Source: RHKX01 sp041393495 (lineage in GTDB: Bacteria; Actinomycetota; Thermoleophilia; Solirubrobacterales; 70-9). From it: a DNA stretch of 64,000 nucleotides. Both the position numbers and the translations under genes were made by a program. Each line of letters opens with the position of its first letter. Positions within the stretch are counted from its first letter, which is position 1. The notes under the pieces are model-generated. The model saw nothing but the letters and a program-made list of their open reading frames with translations, did not search any database and was not told where the DNA came from. The stretch spans positions 186,001-250,000 of the forward strand of contig JAWKKA010000001.1 in assembly GCA_041393495.1 (NCBI GenBank), written 5' to 3'. Positions 51,766-61,531 of this stretch are shown piece after piece.

Positions 51766-52032
51766 TCAGCTGAGGCCCTGGCGGGCCTCGGAAACGAGCG
51801 TCACCGCCTCGGGAAAGATCATCCGGATCACATCGCGGACTTGGGTCGCCTGCTCGTCGGAGCTGCCGCTCAGCTCGACCTGGCCGATCGCGGCCACGGT
51901 CATCGTCACCGCGAGCTGAATCGCCTGATCGGCGAAGGCGACCTTCTGGGCCCCCTGCATCGACTCGGCCAGCTCCCCGAGCCGCGCCTGCAGCTCCTCG
52001 GGATCGCCGAACATTCCGAATCCGCCTTCCAT
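51766..52032 (-). CDS. Small hypothetical protein
   Basis: An 88-residue protein (MEGGFGMFGDPEELQARLGE and onwards) with mostly helical character: a first acidic helix, AFADQAIQLAVTMTVAAIGQ which may be a strand or amphipathic helix, and QVRDVIRMIFPEAVTLVSEA near the end. There is no signal peptide or clear membrane segment, and no family is recognised. A TATCCT box (52045 to 52040, minus strand) ends 8 nt before the ATG, supporting this start and a leaderless message. It is 54 bp from the zinc-ribbon gene on the same strand. Confidence 0.65.
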   Translation of the reverse strand: MEGGFGMFGDPEELQARLGELAESMQGAQKVAFADQAIQLAVTMTVAAIGQVELSGSSDEQATQVRDVIRMIFPEAVTLVSEARQGLS

Positions 52033-52085
52033 GCCCGACAGGATAGGGACTCGTTGGCGCCGGCCGGGATCGGGCCGAGCCGGCG

Positions 52086-52757
52086 TCAATCGGCTCGAAC
52101 GGAGGGCGGCTCGGCCGATGGCGCGGGGCGCGCGGTGGCCGTGAGGACGCCGCCGCGGGCGAAGACGGTGGCGAGGAGCTCGAGCGGAAGCGCGAACATC
52201 GCGGCCGGGATCGCGACGAGGACGCTGACCACCCAGTCGAGCCCGTAGAGGAAGCGGTCGCGGCCCGTCTCCGGCTCGGGCAGCCGCCCCGCCCGCCGGT
52301 TGCGGATGAAGTTGTCGCGGTAGGTGAACGCGTTGACCACGGTCTGCCACATCAGCGCGAAGGACCGGTTCCGGAACGGGGTCCCGACCTCGACGAGCTC
52401 GAGTCCCTGTCCGGCGAGCAGGAGGCGCAGCGCCTCGGGCGTCAGGTGCAGGCGCCGCAGCTCCGGCTCGAGGCCGGCCCACTGGGCCCCGCCGAGGCCG
52501 GCCTGCAAGCTCTTCCGGTTCGGCGCGACGATCTCGACGGTGCCACTCTCGTTGCCCTCGATCAGGCCGTGGACCTCGGCGTCGGCGTCGGGTGGGGCCG
52601 GGCGCCGGGTGACGACGAGTCCGCAGCTCTCGCAGCGGTCGAGGACGACCTTGCGACCGTGGTGGAGGGGGTCGTGGGCCGCCGACCAGCCATACAGCTT
52701 CTGCCCGCAGGCCGGGCAGGGGTAGCGGGCGTGCCTGGGCTCGTGCTCGGGCGTCAT
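52086..52757 (-). CDS. Zinc-ribbon protein with methyltransferase-tail-like region and membrane helix
   Basis: A 223-residue protein. Residues 12-50 form a zinc ribbon (YPCPACGQKLYGW, then LDRCESCGLVVTRR). Residues about 80-145 (IVAPNRKSLQAGLGGAQWAG, HLTPEALRLLLAGQGLELVE) resemble the C-terminal cap of class I methyltransferases, but the SAM-binding Rossmann domain that should lie between the two parts is missing. A hydrophobic segment near the C-terminus (GLDWVVSVLVAIPAAMFALPLELL) may be membrane-embedded. It could be a decayed methyltransferase or a new domain combination. ATG 52757 has a TAGCAT box 12 nt upstream. Confidence 0.6.
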   Translation of the reverse strand: MTPEHEPRHARYPCPACGQKLYGWSAAHDPLHHGRKVVLDRCESCGLVVTRRPAPPDADAEVHGLIEGNESGTVEIVAPNRKSLQAGLGGAQWAGLEPELRRLHLTPEALRLLLAGQGLELVEVGTPFRNRSFALMWQTVVNAFTYRDNFIRNRRAGRLPEPETGRDRFLYGLDWVVSVLVAIPAAMFALPLELLATVFARGGVLTATARPAPSAEPPSVRAD

Positions 52758-52828
52758 CCGGTCGGCTCATGCTATTGGCCGCGATCGGCGCAGCAGCAGG
52801 GCAGCGGCCGGGCTAACCTGCCGCTCCC

Positions 52829-53050
52829 ATGGCGCCGATGACGCCCGGACAGCTCGCCAATCGCGACCGGATCGAGGTCCTGATCGGGATCGCGGCGCCA
52901 TTCCTCGACCTCGTGCTCGGGGTCGGCGACCGGATCAGCCGGATCGTCGAGCCCGGCGACAGCGAGTACTACCCGATCCGCCCGGGTGGCCCGGTGCCCC
53001 TGCCCGGCGAGCCCGGCTACGAGGAGGAGGCTCTGCCACCGCCGAGGTGA
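52829..53050 (+). CDS. Small hypothetical protein
   Basis: A 73-residue protein: a helical first half (ANRDRIEVLIGIAAPFLDLV, LGVGDRISRIVEPGD) and a Pro/Gly/Glu-rich end. The hydrophobic stretch is amphipathic and probably not a membrane helix. A TAACCT box (52814-52819) ends 10 nt before ATG 52829. The stop overlaps an in-frame GTG of the next reading frame (GTGA at 53047), so the two genes may be coupled. No family recognised. Confidence 0.6.
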   Translation: MAPMTPGQLANRDRIEVLIGIAAPFLDLVLGVGDRISRIVEPGDSEYYPIRPGGPVPLPGEPGYEEEALPPPR

Positions 53051-53097
53051 GTGGCGGAGGACGGCTGCGACCGCTCGCGCCTAAGATGGGCGCCGCC

Positions 53098-53997
53098 GTG
53101 GCCGAGAGCGATCGCAACCAACAAGTCGTGTCCGGCGAGAGCGGGCGTGCCCGCGCCGTCATGATCACCACCGTCGTCGGGATCCTCGCGGTCGTCGGCG
53201 GCAACGTTCTGCAGTCCTCCGGGCTCAGCGTCGGCGCCGACGAGGCCGAGCAGCTCGTCGACCGGACCGACGCCTTCGACTCGATCCTCGCCGGCTCGAT
53301 CGTCAGCGGGATCGGCTTCGTGCTGCTCGGCCTGACGCTGCTCTTCCTGTTCACCGCCGTCCAGAAGCGCAACCCGGCGGTCGCCTCGACGCTGAAGCCG
53401 CTCGTGATCCTCGGCCCGGCCTTGCTGCTCGTCTCGAACGTGCTCACGTCGATCGCCTACGACTCGGTCGCCTCCGACTTCGTCGCCGCCGGCGCGACGA
53501 GCGGTGATGCCGCCGTCGAGCGGGCCAAGGACATGATCAGCGGCTCGACCGGCCTTCAGGTCGGCGCCTTCATGGGCCTCGCCGGGGTCCTGGCGTTCGC
53601 CGTCGGCGTCATCTACACGTCGCTGCAGGCGATGCGGATCGGCCTGCAGACGAGGTTCTGGGGAACCCTCGGGATCGCGTTCGGGTTCGCGTTCCTGCTC
53701 TCGACCTTCCTCGGGCCGATCGGCCTCTTCGGCATCCTGATCTGGTTCCTCCAGGTCGGGATGCAGCCGGGCGGCCGCTGGCCCGGCGGCGCGCTGCCGG
53801 CCTGGGAGCGGGGCGTCGCGGTGCCGTGGCCGGACACCCGGTCGGCTCCGCCGCCACCCTCCGACCAGGAGCTCGCGAAGCCCGAGGACTTCGAGGGCAC
53901 CGCCAACGAGGTCGAGCGTCCACCGGCCCCGGCACCGGAGCCCGAGCCGGGTGGCTCCGGGCAGCCGCGCAAGCGCAAGCGCAAGCAGCGGGGCTGA
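53098..53997 (+). CDS. Membrane protein with Pro-rich basic tail
   Basis: A protein of about 299 residues with four to five membrane helices (VMITTVVGILAVVGGNVLQS, SIVSGIGFVLLGLTLLFLFT, LKPLVILGPALLLVSNVLTS, AFMGLAGVLAFAVGVIYTSL, IAFGFAFLLSTFLGPIGLFG), then a cytoplasmic tail rich in Pro, Glu and finally Lys/Arg (QPRKRKRKQRG). Three starts compete: GTG 53047 (overlapping the previous stop), ATG 53086 and GTG 53098. A TAAGAT box at 53082-53087 ends 11 nt before GTG 53098, so that start is preferred. The next gene begins 3 bp after the stop. Function unknown. Confidence 0.72.
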   Translation: MAESDRNQQVVSGESGRARAVMITTVVGILAVVGGNVLQSSGLSVGADEAEQLVDRTDAFDSILAGSIVSGIGFVLLGLTLLFLFTAVQKRNPAVASTLKPLVILGPALLLVSNVLTSIAYDSVASDFVAAGATSGDAAVERAKDMISGSTGLQVGAFMGLAGVLAFAVGVIYTSLQAMRIGLQTRFWGTLGIAFGFAFLLSTFLGPIGLFGILIWFLQVGMQPGGRWPGGALPAWERGVAVPWPDTRSAPPPPSDQELAKPEDFEGTANEVERPPAPAPEPEPGGSGQPRKRKRKQRG

Positions 53998-54000
53998 GCG

Positions 54001-54456
54001 ATGGAGCCGCTCGGCGCGCCGCGGGCGGCCACCAGGCTGGTCCTCGGCCTGCTCGCGGCCGTCCAGGCGACCGACGGCTTCTACGCGCTGCTCGCCCCGC
54101 GCTCCTTCTACGACGACTTCCCGGTTGGCCGCGGCTGGGTCGAGGCCCTCCCGGCCTACAGCGAGCACCTCGTCCGCGACGTCGGCGCCCTCTTCCTCGC
54201 GACCGCCGTCGTCCTCGCCGCCGCCGCGATCTGGCTCGATCGCCGCCTCGTCCTCGTCGCGCTCGCCTCGTTTCTCGTCTTCTCGGTCCCGCACACGACC
54301 TACCACCTGCTCAACCTCGAGGGGATCTCCACCGGCGACGCGATCGCCGAGGGAGTGCTGCTCGTGCTGACGGTGATCGCGCCGCTCGGGTTGCTGGTCG
54401 TGATGCTGCGGCCGCCGGCCGCCGCTCCGACGGCCTCAGAGCAGGCTCGCCGCTAG
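54001..54456 (+). CDS. Four-helix membrane protein
   Basis: A 151-residue integral membrane protein (MEPLGAPRAATRLVLGLLAA and onwards) with four hydrophobic helices: ATRLVLGLLAAVQATDGFYA, LFLATAVVLAAAAIWLD, LVLVALASFLVFSVPHTTYH and GVLLVLTVIAPLGLLVVM. The conserved-looking SFYDDFP, YSEHLVRDVGALFL and PHTTYHLLN motifs are typical of a small DoxX/DUF4345-like group; His and Asp in the membrane suggest a functional site, but none is known. It follows the previous gene by 3 bp and overlaps the convergent AEC transporter gene by 21 bp. Confidence 0.75.
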   Translation: MEPLGAPRAATRLVLGLLAAVQATDGFYALLAPRSFYDDFPVGRGWVEALPAYSEHLVRDVGALFLATAVVLAAAAIWLDRRLVLVALASFLVFSVPHTTYHLLNLEGISTGDAIAEGVLLVLTVIAPLGLLVVMLRPPAAAPTASEQARR

Positions 54457-55353
54457 CGCCACGACGACGACGATCGCGGTCGTCCAGGTGACCGCCTCGG
54501 CGGTCGTCGCGAGGTCGAGCCCGTAGGCGTGGGTGACGATCATCGAGTTGAGCCCGCTCGGCATCAGCGCCATCAGCAGATAGGTGTCGGGGAGGTCGAT
54601 CAGCGGCAGCGCCAGCAGGTAGAGCAGCGCCGGCAGGACGGCGAGCTTGGTCGCGATCACGAGCGCGGTCGAGCGGGTCAGCGGCGGCGGCATCCGCAGG
54701 CCCTCGGCGCCGGCGTCCTCCATCAGCGCCGCCCCGACCGCGAAGAACCCGACCGGGAGGATCGCGACCACGACGACCCGCGAGACCTCGACGAGGAGGT
54801 CGGGGGCCAGCGAAGCGGGGGCGATCAGCGCCAGGATCGCGGCGTAGAGGGGCATGTTGCGGGCGAAGAACGCGCCGGTCCGTTGCCCCGCCCCCTCGCC
54901 GGCCCGGGTCCCGAACGCGGCGCCGGCCGAGAAGGCGCCGATCAGCAGCGCGGGGGCGCCGACCGCGATGTCGTAGGCGACCGCCTCACCGAGCTGGTCG
55001 CTGCCGAGCAGCGCGATCGTCAGCGGGTAGCCCAGGTAGGCGGTGTTGGCGACGAGGGTGCAGGTGATCGCCGCGCCGGTCTCGGGCGGGGCGAGGCGCA
55101 GCACCCGCGAGCCGACCGCCCAGGCCGTCGCTGCCGCCAGCATCGTCGCGATCAGGGCGAGGCCGATGCCGCCGCCGAGGTCGGCGTCGAAGGAGACGTG
55201 GACGAGGTTGAAGAACGTGACCGGCGGCAGGACCAGGTAGAGGATCCAGAGCAGCGCCCGCCGCGAGTCGTGCCCGGCCCGCTCGGGCCAGCGCCGCTCG
55301 GCGGCGACGCCGGCGCCGGTGGCAACCACGATCGCGGCGATGATCAGGATCAA
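54436..55353 (-). CDS. AEC (auxin efflux carrier) family transporter
   Basis: A 305-residue membrane transporter with about ten helices. Typical features are LYLVLPPVTFFNLVHVSF at the first helix pair, CTLVANTAYLGYPLTIALLG (the NxxxLGxP region of AEC proteins) and LMALMPSGLNSMIVTHAYGL near the end with AMPSG-like residues. Family members export auxin in plants and malate or other organic acids in bacteria. The start is TTG 55353, which is weak; no better codon gives a complete first helix. Substrate unknown. The neighbouring operator-controlled alkaline phosphatase gene ends 159 bp away on the same strand. Confidence 0.85.
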   Translation of the reverse strand: MILIIAAIVVATGAGVAAERRWPERAGHDSRRALLWILYLVLPPVTFFNLVHVSFDADLGGGIGLALIATMLAAATAWAVGSRVLRLAPPETGAAITCTLVANTAYLGYPLTIALLGSDQLGEAVAYDIAVGAPALLIGAFSAGAAFGTRAGEGAGQRTGAFFARNMPLYAAILALIAPASLAPDLLVEVSRVVVVAILPVGFFAVGAALMEDAGAEGLRMPPPLTRSTALVIATKLAVLPALLYLLALPLIDLPDTYLLMALMPSGLNSMIVTHAYGLDLATTAEAVTWTTAIVVVVALAASLL

Positions 55354-55512
55354 GCGGTCGGTCCTCCGGGTGGGGTCGGCATCGGCAGGCGCATCCTGAC
55401 GAACGAGCGCCGGCGCCCCGAACGCGGGACCGGTGGGGGATTCCGATCCCGCGCTCGGCGGCGCCGGCGCCGTTCGCGCGCCGGGGAGGAGCCGGGCGCG
55501 CTGTCGCTCGAT

Positions 55513-56835
55513 CTACGGGTTGCCGTTCAGCACGTCGCTGGCAACCGTGTGGACGAACGTGTTCGCATGGACGCCGGAGAACCGCTCCGCGCCCGGACCG
55601 GCCGCGGTGACCGGGACCATCAGCCCGGTGTGCTCGGGCGTCGTCCAATCGACCTTGAACTGCGCGTCCTTGCCCTTGACCTTGAACGGGCCCGACCGCG
55701 GCGGCGTCTTGCCGCCGGGCAGCGGCAGGTTCTGCGGCGTCCCGTAGGCGGGCACCGGATCGTCGCCGGCGCTGTTGGTCGACCGCGAGCGCGGCGTCTC
55801 GATCGTCATGCCGCCGGTCTCGTGATCGGCGGTGACGACCAGGAGCACGTTCGGGTTCGTCTCCCGGTACTCCTCGACGACCTCGACCATCTTGTTGACG
55901 ATCTCGCCGGTCTTGATCACCGACTTGCCGTCGTGCTCGTGGCCGGCGTCGTCGATCTCGTCGGTGTCGACGGCGATGAAGAAGCCCTCGGGGTTCTGAC
56001 CGAGGATCTCGATCGCCTTCTCGAGCAGCTTCGGCTCGGGCACGAAGTGCGGGTCCTGCGACCGCTTGTAGCCCTTGATCTCATGACCGCGGATGTAGGC
56101 GTCGTCCTGGACGAGCGCCAGCGCCTGCGGGCCGGTGAGCTGATCGAACGTCTTCCGGTTCCAGGCGTACTGGTAGCCCTGGTCGATCGCCTGCTCGACC
56201 AGGTTCTCATGGCCGATCGAGCGATCGTCGGGGATCACGTTCGGCAGCTTGCCCGGGTCCCCCTTCGGGTACCAGACCTCCTCGCCACCGCCGAAGATCA
56301 CGTCGGGATGGGTCTCGTTCAGGTACTGGCGTGCGGCCTGCACCTTGTAGTCGCGATTCTTGGAGTGCGCCGCGAAGCCCATCATCGTCGCGTTGGTCAC
56401 GTCGTGGTCCTCGACCAGGCCGGTCGACTTGCCGAGGTCGCGGGCCTCCTCGACGAGGTTGTAGAGCTTCTTGCCGTTCGGCGCGATGCCCGCCTGGTTG
56501 TTCTTGATCTTGTGCCCGGTCCCCATCGCCGTCGCTCCCGCCGACGAGTCGGTCACCGGCAGGATCGAGTTCGTCTTCAGCAGGCCGCCCTCCGGCAGCG
56601 CGTCCATCGGCTGCGTCTTGTAGCCGTAGTTGGCGAGCTGGATCGCGGTCCGCTGCGCCGGTCCCATCCCGTCGCCGCTGATGATCACGACGCTGTAGCC
56701 GGTCGACGCCGCCGCGTCGGCCGAGCCGGGCCGCTCCGCGGCGAGGATCCCGGCCGCGAGCGCCGCCAGGGCACCGGCGATGATCAGCAGCCTGTTGCGC
56801 AGGCTGTGGCTCCCGTGAACGATTCTCGATGCCAT
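55513..56835 (-). CDS. Secreted alkaline phosphatase (PhoA-type)
   Basis: A phosphomonoesterase of 440 residues exported by an N-terminal signal (RNRLLIIAGALAALAAGILA). Metal and catalytic motifs are complete: VIISGDGMGPAQ (Asp), VTDSSAGATAMGTGHK with the nucleophile Ser, AVDTDEIDDAGHEHDGKSVI, VVTADHETGGMTIE and WTTPEHTGLMVPV. It has the two-zinc, one-magnesium layout of PF00245. A GGGGAGGAGAAG site precedes ATG 56835. On the minus strand a TAAGAT -10 box (56883 to 56878) puts the transcript start at about 56871, inside a perfect 17-bp palindrome, so the gene is probably repressed by the GntR regulator encoded 5 kb away. Confidence 0.92.
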   Translation of the reverse strand: MASRIVHGSHSLRNRLLIIAGALAALAAGILAAERPGSADAAASTGYSVVIISGDGMGPAQRTAIQLANYGYKTQPMDALPEGGLLKTNSILPVTDSSAGATAMGTGHKIKNNQAGIAPNGKKLYNLVEEARDLGKSTGLVEDHDVTNATMMGFAAHSKNRDYKVQAARQYLNETHPDVIFGGGEEVWYPKGDPGKLPNVIPDDRSIGHENLVEQAIDQGYQYAWNRKTFDQLTGPQALALVQDDAYIRGHEIKGYKRSQDPHFVPEPKLLEKAIEILGQNPEGFFIAVDTDEIDDAGHEHDGKSVIKTGEIVNKMVEVVEEYRETNPNVLLVVTADHETGGMTIETPRSRSTNSAGDDPVPAYGTPQNLPLPGGKTPPRSGPFKVKGKDAQFKVDWTTPEHTGLMVPVTAAGPGAERFSGVHANTFVHTVASDVLNGNP

Positions 56836-56856
56836 CGCTTCTCCTCCCCAGAGGTA

Positions 56857-56873
56857 GAATTGTGGAACAATTC
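56857..56873. promoter_or_regulatory. Operator A: perfect palindrome GAATTGTGGAACAATTC
   Basis: A 7-3-7 perfect inverted repeat over the predicted transcription start of the alkaline phosphatase gene and about 50 bp upstream of the -10 box (GATAAT, 56924-56929) of the divergent aminotransferase gene. Its core matches the TTGTnnnACAA form typical of FadR-subfamily GntR operators. Fifteen of 17 bases recur in the same orientation at 61515-61531. Confidence 0.8.
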
Positions 56874-56935
56874 CGCGATCTTAGCGAAGACGACCAGAGC
56901 GGGTGCCACCGGTGACGGGAAGCGATAATCAGCGC

Positions 56936-58299
56936 GTGCAGACGGGCGACCAACCGCGTGCTCCGGCCATCCGGACGGAGCTGCCCGGTCCGCGATCGCG
57001 CGAGCTGCTCGAGGCCGGCGCCCGGCTTCTCTACGCGGGCTTGGCGGCGGACCTCGCCCCGCTCGTCGTCGACCGCAAGCAGGGCTGGACCGTGACCGAC
57101 GTCGACGGCAACGTCTTCGTCGATCTCGCCTCGGCCTCGGCCTCGGTCCCGCTCGGCGCCGGCCGCGGGGACCTGATCGAGCCGGCCGTCGCCGCGATCC
57201 GCCGCTGGGGAAACGAGGACAGCCATGCGCTTGCCTCGCCGCCGATGTTCGAGCTCGCGCGGCGCCTCGTCGCGCTCGCGCCCGACCCGATCGAACGGGT
57301 CGACATCGCCCTGAACGGGACCGAGGCGGTCGAGACGGCGATCCGGCTGATGCGGCGGGCGAGCGGTCGGCCGATCGTGCTCGCCTTTCACGGCTCCTAC
57401 CACGGCGAGTCGACCGCGACCGCGACGCTCGGCGCCGAGGCCGCATCGATCAGCGCCGGCGACCGTGCGCTCGGCACCGGCTTCATCCATGTGCCCTACC
57501 CGGACCCCTACCGCTCGCCGCTGGCGCCGGCGCGACCGGGCGGCAGCGGCGACGCCACCATCGACTACATCCGCGACGAGCTCCTCTTCCACGTCGTCGA
57601 GCCGGGGCTCGTCGCCGGCATCGTGATCGAGCCGATCCTCGGCTCCGGAGGATGCATCGCCCCGCCGGACGCCTTCTGGCCGGCGCTGACCGCGCTCTGC
57701 CGCGAACACGGCTGGCTGCTCTGCGCCGACGAGGTGAAGACGGGCATGGGCCGCGGGGGAACGATGCTGGCGGTCGAGCGCTGGGGTGTCGCGCCCGATC
57801 TGATCTGCATGGGCAAGGCGCTCGGAGGCGGGGTGATGCCGATCGGCGCCGTCCTCGGCAGCGAGGCGGTCCTCGGAGCGGTGGACGACCTCAGCACCGG
57901 CAGCACCTGGTCGTGGCTGCCGGGCTCGGTGGCGGCGGCGCTCGCCACCCTCGATGCCTACGAGCGCGAGGACGTGCTCGGCAACGTCGCCGCGCTCGAG
58001 GCGGTGGCGGCCGAGCGGCTCGGAGAGCTCGCCGATCGGTACGAGCGGATCGGCGAGGTGCGCGCGATCGGCTGCTTTCAGGCGATCGAGTTCGTCCGCG
58101 ACCCGGAGACCAGGGAGCGCGACCCCGAGCTGCAGGACGCGGTCGCCCGGGCCGCGCTCGCGCGCGGCGTCCTCGCTGATTCCAGCACCGCGTCGCTGAA
58201 CCTGCAGCCGTCGCTCGTGATGCCGCCGGCGGAGCTCGAGGCGGCGCTCGCGCTCGTCGCCGACAGCGTCGCGGAAGCGCTCGCGCACGAGGGCGAGCG

Positions 58300-58303
<4 letters not shown>
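56936..58303 (+). CDS. Class III PLP aminotransferase (GABA/ornithine aminotransferase-like)
   Basis: A fold-type I, class III transaminase of 455 residues. Seen are DVDGNVFVDLASA, the PLP-phosphate residues ALNGTEAVETAIRLMR, AFHGSYHGES, LLCADEVKTGMGRGG (Asp of DEV) and the Schiff-base Lys294 in ICMGKALGGGVMPIGAVL. The opening TELPGPRSRELLEAG resembles 4-aminobutyrate aminotransferases. GTG 56936 is preferred over GTG 56903 because GATAAT ends 7 nt before it. The stop overlaps the kbl-like start by 4 bp. The amino donor is unknown: omega-amino acids, polyamines or amino-phospho compounds are all possible in this class, which also includes phospho-lyases. Confidence 0.88.
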
Positions 58304-59490
<1,187 letters not shown>

Positions 59491-59554
59491 GCCGCCACGG
59501 CCCCGAGCGGCGGCCGCCACGGCCCCGAGCGGCGGCCGCCACGGCGGCGAGCGG
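59491..59554. repeat. 22-bp tandem repeat, three copies, directly after a stop codon
   Basis: GCCGCCACGGCCCCGAGCGG plus CG is found at 59491-59512 and 59513-59534, with a shorter, diverged third copy at 59535-59554. It begins at the first base after the kbl-like stop. The rest of the gap to 59749 shows no ORF, promoter or operator that I can support. Confidence 0.85.
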
Positions 59555-59749
59555 TGCCCGCAGCAGGAAGCTCGGCTTTCGTCCGCGCTGGGGCGCCTCG
59601 CGCCGACTATCCGTCGCCAGCCGCCCCGGCACGGGACCGGATGGCGCAGCGACGGTCGTCACGCCCGCCGCCGCCTTCCCCTTCGCAGCCATGGCCCGAC
59701 CCGGCGATGCCGGACGGCGCGAGCCCACGCTGCCGGGGCGACCGGCCCG

Positions 59750-60118
59750 CTACCCCGGCTCGTGGATCACGAACACCTTCGTCAGCGCCTCGTGGATCGT
59801 CCAGCGCGTCGCGGCGCCGGCGGGGAGGACGCAGACGTCGCCGGGTCCGACCTCGTGGCTCATGCCCTCGTGCTCGATCGTCGCCCGGCCCGAGAGGACG
59901 ATGAAGGTCTCGTCGGCTTCGACGTCCGTGACGACACCCTCGCTGCAGCGCCAGACGCCGGTCGCGAGCGCGCTGCCGCCGGGGAGCGGCGCCGTCGCGA
60001 TCTCGCCCTCGAAGGTTCGCGGCGAGCCGGCGACGATCGTCTCCGGGTCGAGGTCGGATTCCTCGAGCGCGACGCCGCCGGGGTCGGCGAGGACGATCGC
60101 GTCGCTGGAGCGGCTCAC
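59750..60118 (-). CDS. DUF861-type cupin protein
   Basis: A 122-residue single-domain cupin. The segment GVWRCSEGVVTDVEADETFI, VLSGRATIEHEGMSHEVGPG and DVCVLPAGAATRWTIHEALT matches the DUF861/cupin_3 pattern (W-x2-x3-G....DE-x2-x-ILxG.....GDxxxxPxG-x-W-x-V). Related cupins are found beside catabolic aminotransferases and in ureidoglycine or ethanolamine metabolism. The metal-binding set is only partly kept (Glu in DET; no His in the first motif), so it may be structural. Its start overlaps the upstream aminotransferase stop by 4 bp, so the two are co-expressed under operator B. Confidence 0.85.
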   Translation of the reverse strand: MSRSSDAIVLADPGGVALEESDLDPETIVAGSPRTFEGEIATAPLPGGSALATGVWRCSEGVVTDVEADETFIVLSGRATIEHEGMSHEVGPGDVCVLPAGAATRWTIHEALTKVFVIHEPG

Positions 60119-61491
60119 GAGCCCGCTGCCAGCTCGGCCGCGATCCGGTCGAACGCCTCGGTGTGGGCGTCGACCTGCTCGGCGGTCGTGGCCGGCGAGA
60201 TCAGCGCCATCATGTGGAACGGGGTGAACAGGATCCCCTCGTTGAGCATGTAGAGGTGCATCAGCTCGTCGAGCCGGCCGCCGATCACGGCCGCCGCCTC
60301 GGCGCCGTTGCGCGGCGGCTCGGGCGAGAACATGTACTCGACCCGGCAGCCGAGCCGGACGGCGCTCCAGCCGAGGCCGTGGCGTGCGATCGCGTCGTTG
60401 ACTCCGGCCTCGTAACGCTCGCCGAGCCCGATCATCCGCCCGTACGCCTCCGGCGTCAGGACCTCGCCGAGCGTCGCGCGGACCGCCGCGAGCTGCAGCG
60501 CGTTGCCGGCCAGGGTGCCGCCGACGCCGCCGACGTCGGCGGCGTCCCAGAAGGTCGACGCGAGGACCCGTTCGGCGAGCTCGTCGCTGAGGCCGTAGGC
60601 GCCGGTCGGGATGCCGCCGGCGATCGGCTTGCCCATGGTGATCGCATCGGGGTCGAGGCCGTGGGCGCCGCTGTAGCCGCCGGGCCCGCAGCTCAGCGTG
60701 TGGGTCTCGTCGATGATCAGCAGCGTCCCCGTCTCGCGGGTGATCCGGCGCAACTCGTCGTGATAGCCGGGGTCGGGGAGGACGATGCCGATGTTGGTCA
60801 GCGCCGGCTCGACGAGGACGCAGGCGGCGTCCTCGTGGGCGAGCTCGCGCTCCAGCGCCTCGATGTCATTGATCTCGACGACCCTGGTCGTCGCGGCCGG
60901 GTCCACGGGCGGGCCGACGCTCCCGTAGCGGGGGACGGGGCCACCGTCGGGACCGATCTCGACCACCGTCTCGTCGACGGAGCCGTGGTAGCAGTGGTTG
61001 TGGACGAGGATCTTCGGCCGGCCGCTGACCTGCCGGCAGAGGCGGACGAGGAAGCGGTTGGCGTCGGTGGCCGAGACCGTGAACTGCCAATGCCGGAGCC
61101 CGAAGCGGGCGGCCATCAACTCGCCGACCGCACCAGCGTCCTCGCTCGGCAGCATCGTCGTGATCCCGCGCTCGGCCTGCGCGGCGATCGCGGCGACCGC
61201 CGCCGCCGGCGCGTGCCCGCACATCGCCCCGGTGTCGCCGAGGCAGAGGTCGACGTATGCGTTGCCGTCGACGTCGACCACCTCGGAGCCGTGCGCCTCC
61301 GCCACGTAGATCGGAAAGCGCCCCGGCCAGCGGGTCATCCAGTTCATCGGCACGCCGGAGAGCAGGTCTGCGGATGCCGTCTCGTGGATCTCCCGCGAGC
61401 GCGGGTGCAGCCGCTCGAACCGCTCCTGCTCGCGCTCGAGCAACTCCACCACACGGTCCGTCCCAGTGACGCTGACTGCCATCTTCCTCAT
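60115..61491 (-). CDS. Class III PLP aminotransferase / aminomutase-like
   Basis: A class III PLP protein of about 455 residues resembling glutamate-1-semialdehyde aminomutase but not HemL itself: it lacks HemL's usual opening and has LSGVPMNWMTRWPGRFPIYV, DVDGNAYVDLCLGDTGAMCG, GITTMLPSEDAGAVGELMAA, SATDANRFLVRLCRQ, LLIIDETHTL (Asp) and ITMGKPIAGGIPTG with Lys288. TRWPGRFPIYVAEA and CLGDTGAMCGHAP define a widespread uncharacterised group. The start is ATG 61491 or ATG 61482; GGAGAG favours the second. A TAGATT box (61533 to 61528, minus strand) places its transcript start inside operator B. Possible roles: transamination, ammonia-lyase or phospho-lyase chemistry. Confidence 0.87.
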   Translation of the reverse strand: MRKMAVSVTGTDRVVELLEREQERFERLHPRSREIHETASADLLSGVPMNWMTRWPGRFPIYVAEAHGSEVVDVDGNAYVDLCLGDTGAMCGHAPAAAVAAIAAQAERGITTMLPSEDAGAVGELMAARFGLRHWQFTVSATDANRFLVRLCRQVSGRPKILVHNHCYHGSVDETVVEIGPDGGPVPRYGSVGPPVDPAATTRVVEINDIEALERELAHEDAACVLVEPALTNIGIVLPDPGYHDELRRITRETGTLLIIDETHTLSCGPGGYSGAHGLDPDAITMGKPIAGGIPTGAYGLSDELAERVLASTFWDAADVGGVGGTLAGNALQLAAVRATLGEVLTPEAYGRMIGLGERYEAGVNDAIARHGLGWSAVRLGCRVEYMFSPEPPRNGAEAAAVIGGRLDELMHLYMLNEGILFTPFHMMALISPATTAEQVDAHTEAFDRIAAELAAGS

Positions 61492-61507
61492 CTCTCCAAT
61501 TCTGTGC

Positions 61508-61513
61508 TATCGT
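61508..61513 (+). promoter_or_regulatory. -10 box TATCGT of gntR, leaderless
   Basis: TATCGT ends 7 nt before the GTG start at 61520. The start codon and the predicted transcript start coincide and both lie inside operator B, so binding there would block the gene directly. Confidence 0.6.
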
Positions 61514-61514
61514 C

Positions 61515-61531
61515 GAATTGTGGAACAATCT
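61515..61531. promoter_or_regulatory. Operator B: GAATTGTGGAACAATCT
   Basis: Fifteen of 17 bases match operator A (56857-56873). It covers the predicted start points of both divergent transcripts, gntR (plus) and the aminotransferase-cupin pair (minus), and includes the gntR GTG codon. A further CAATTC/GAATTG pair (61497-61502 with 61515-61520) could form a second half-site. Confidence 0.78.

Noticed and set aside
59491..59554. CRISPR-like array
   Set aside because: The repeats are directly tandem without spacers and only three units long.
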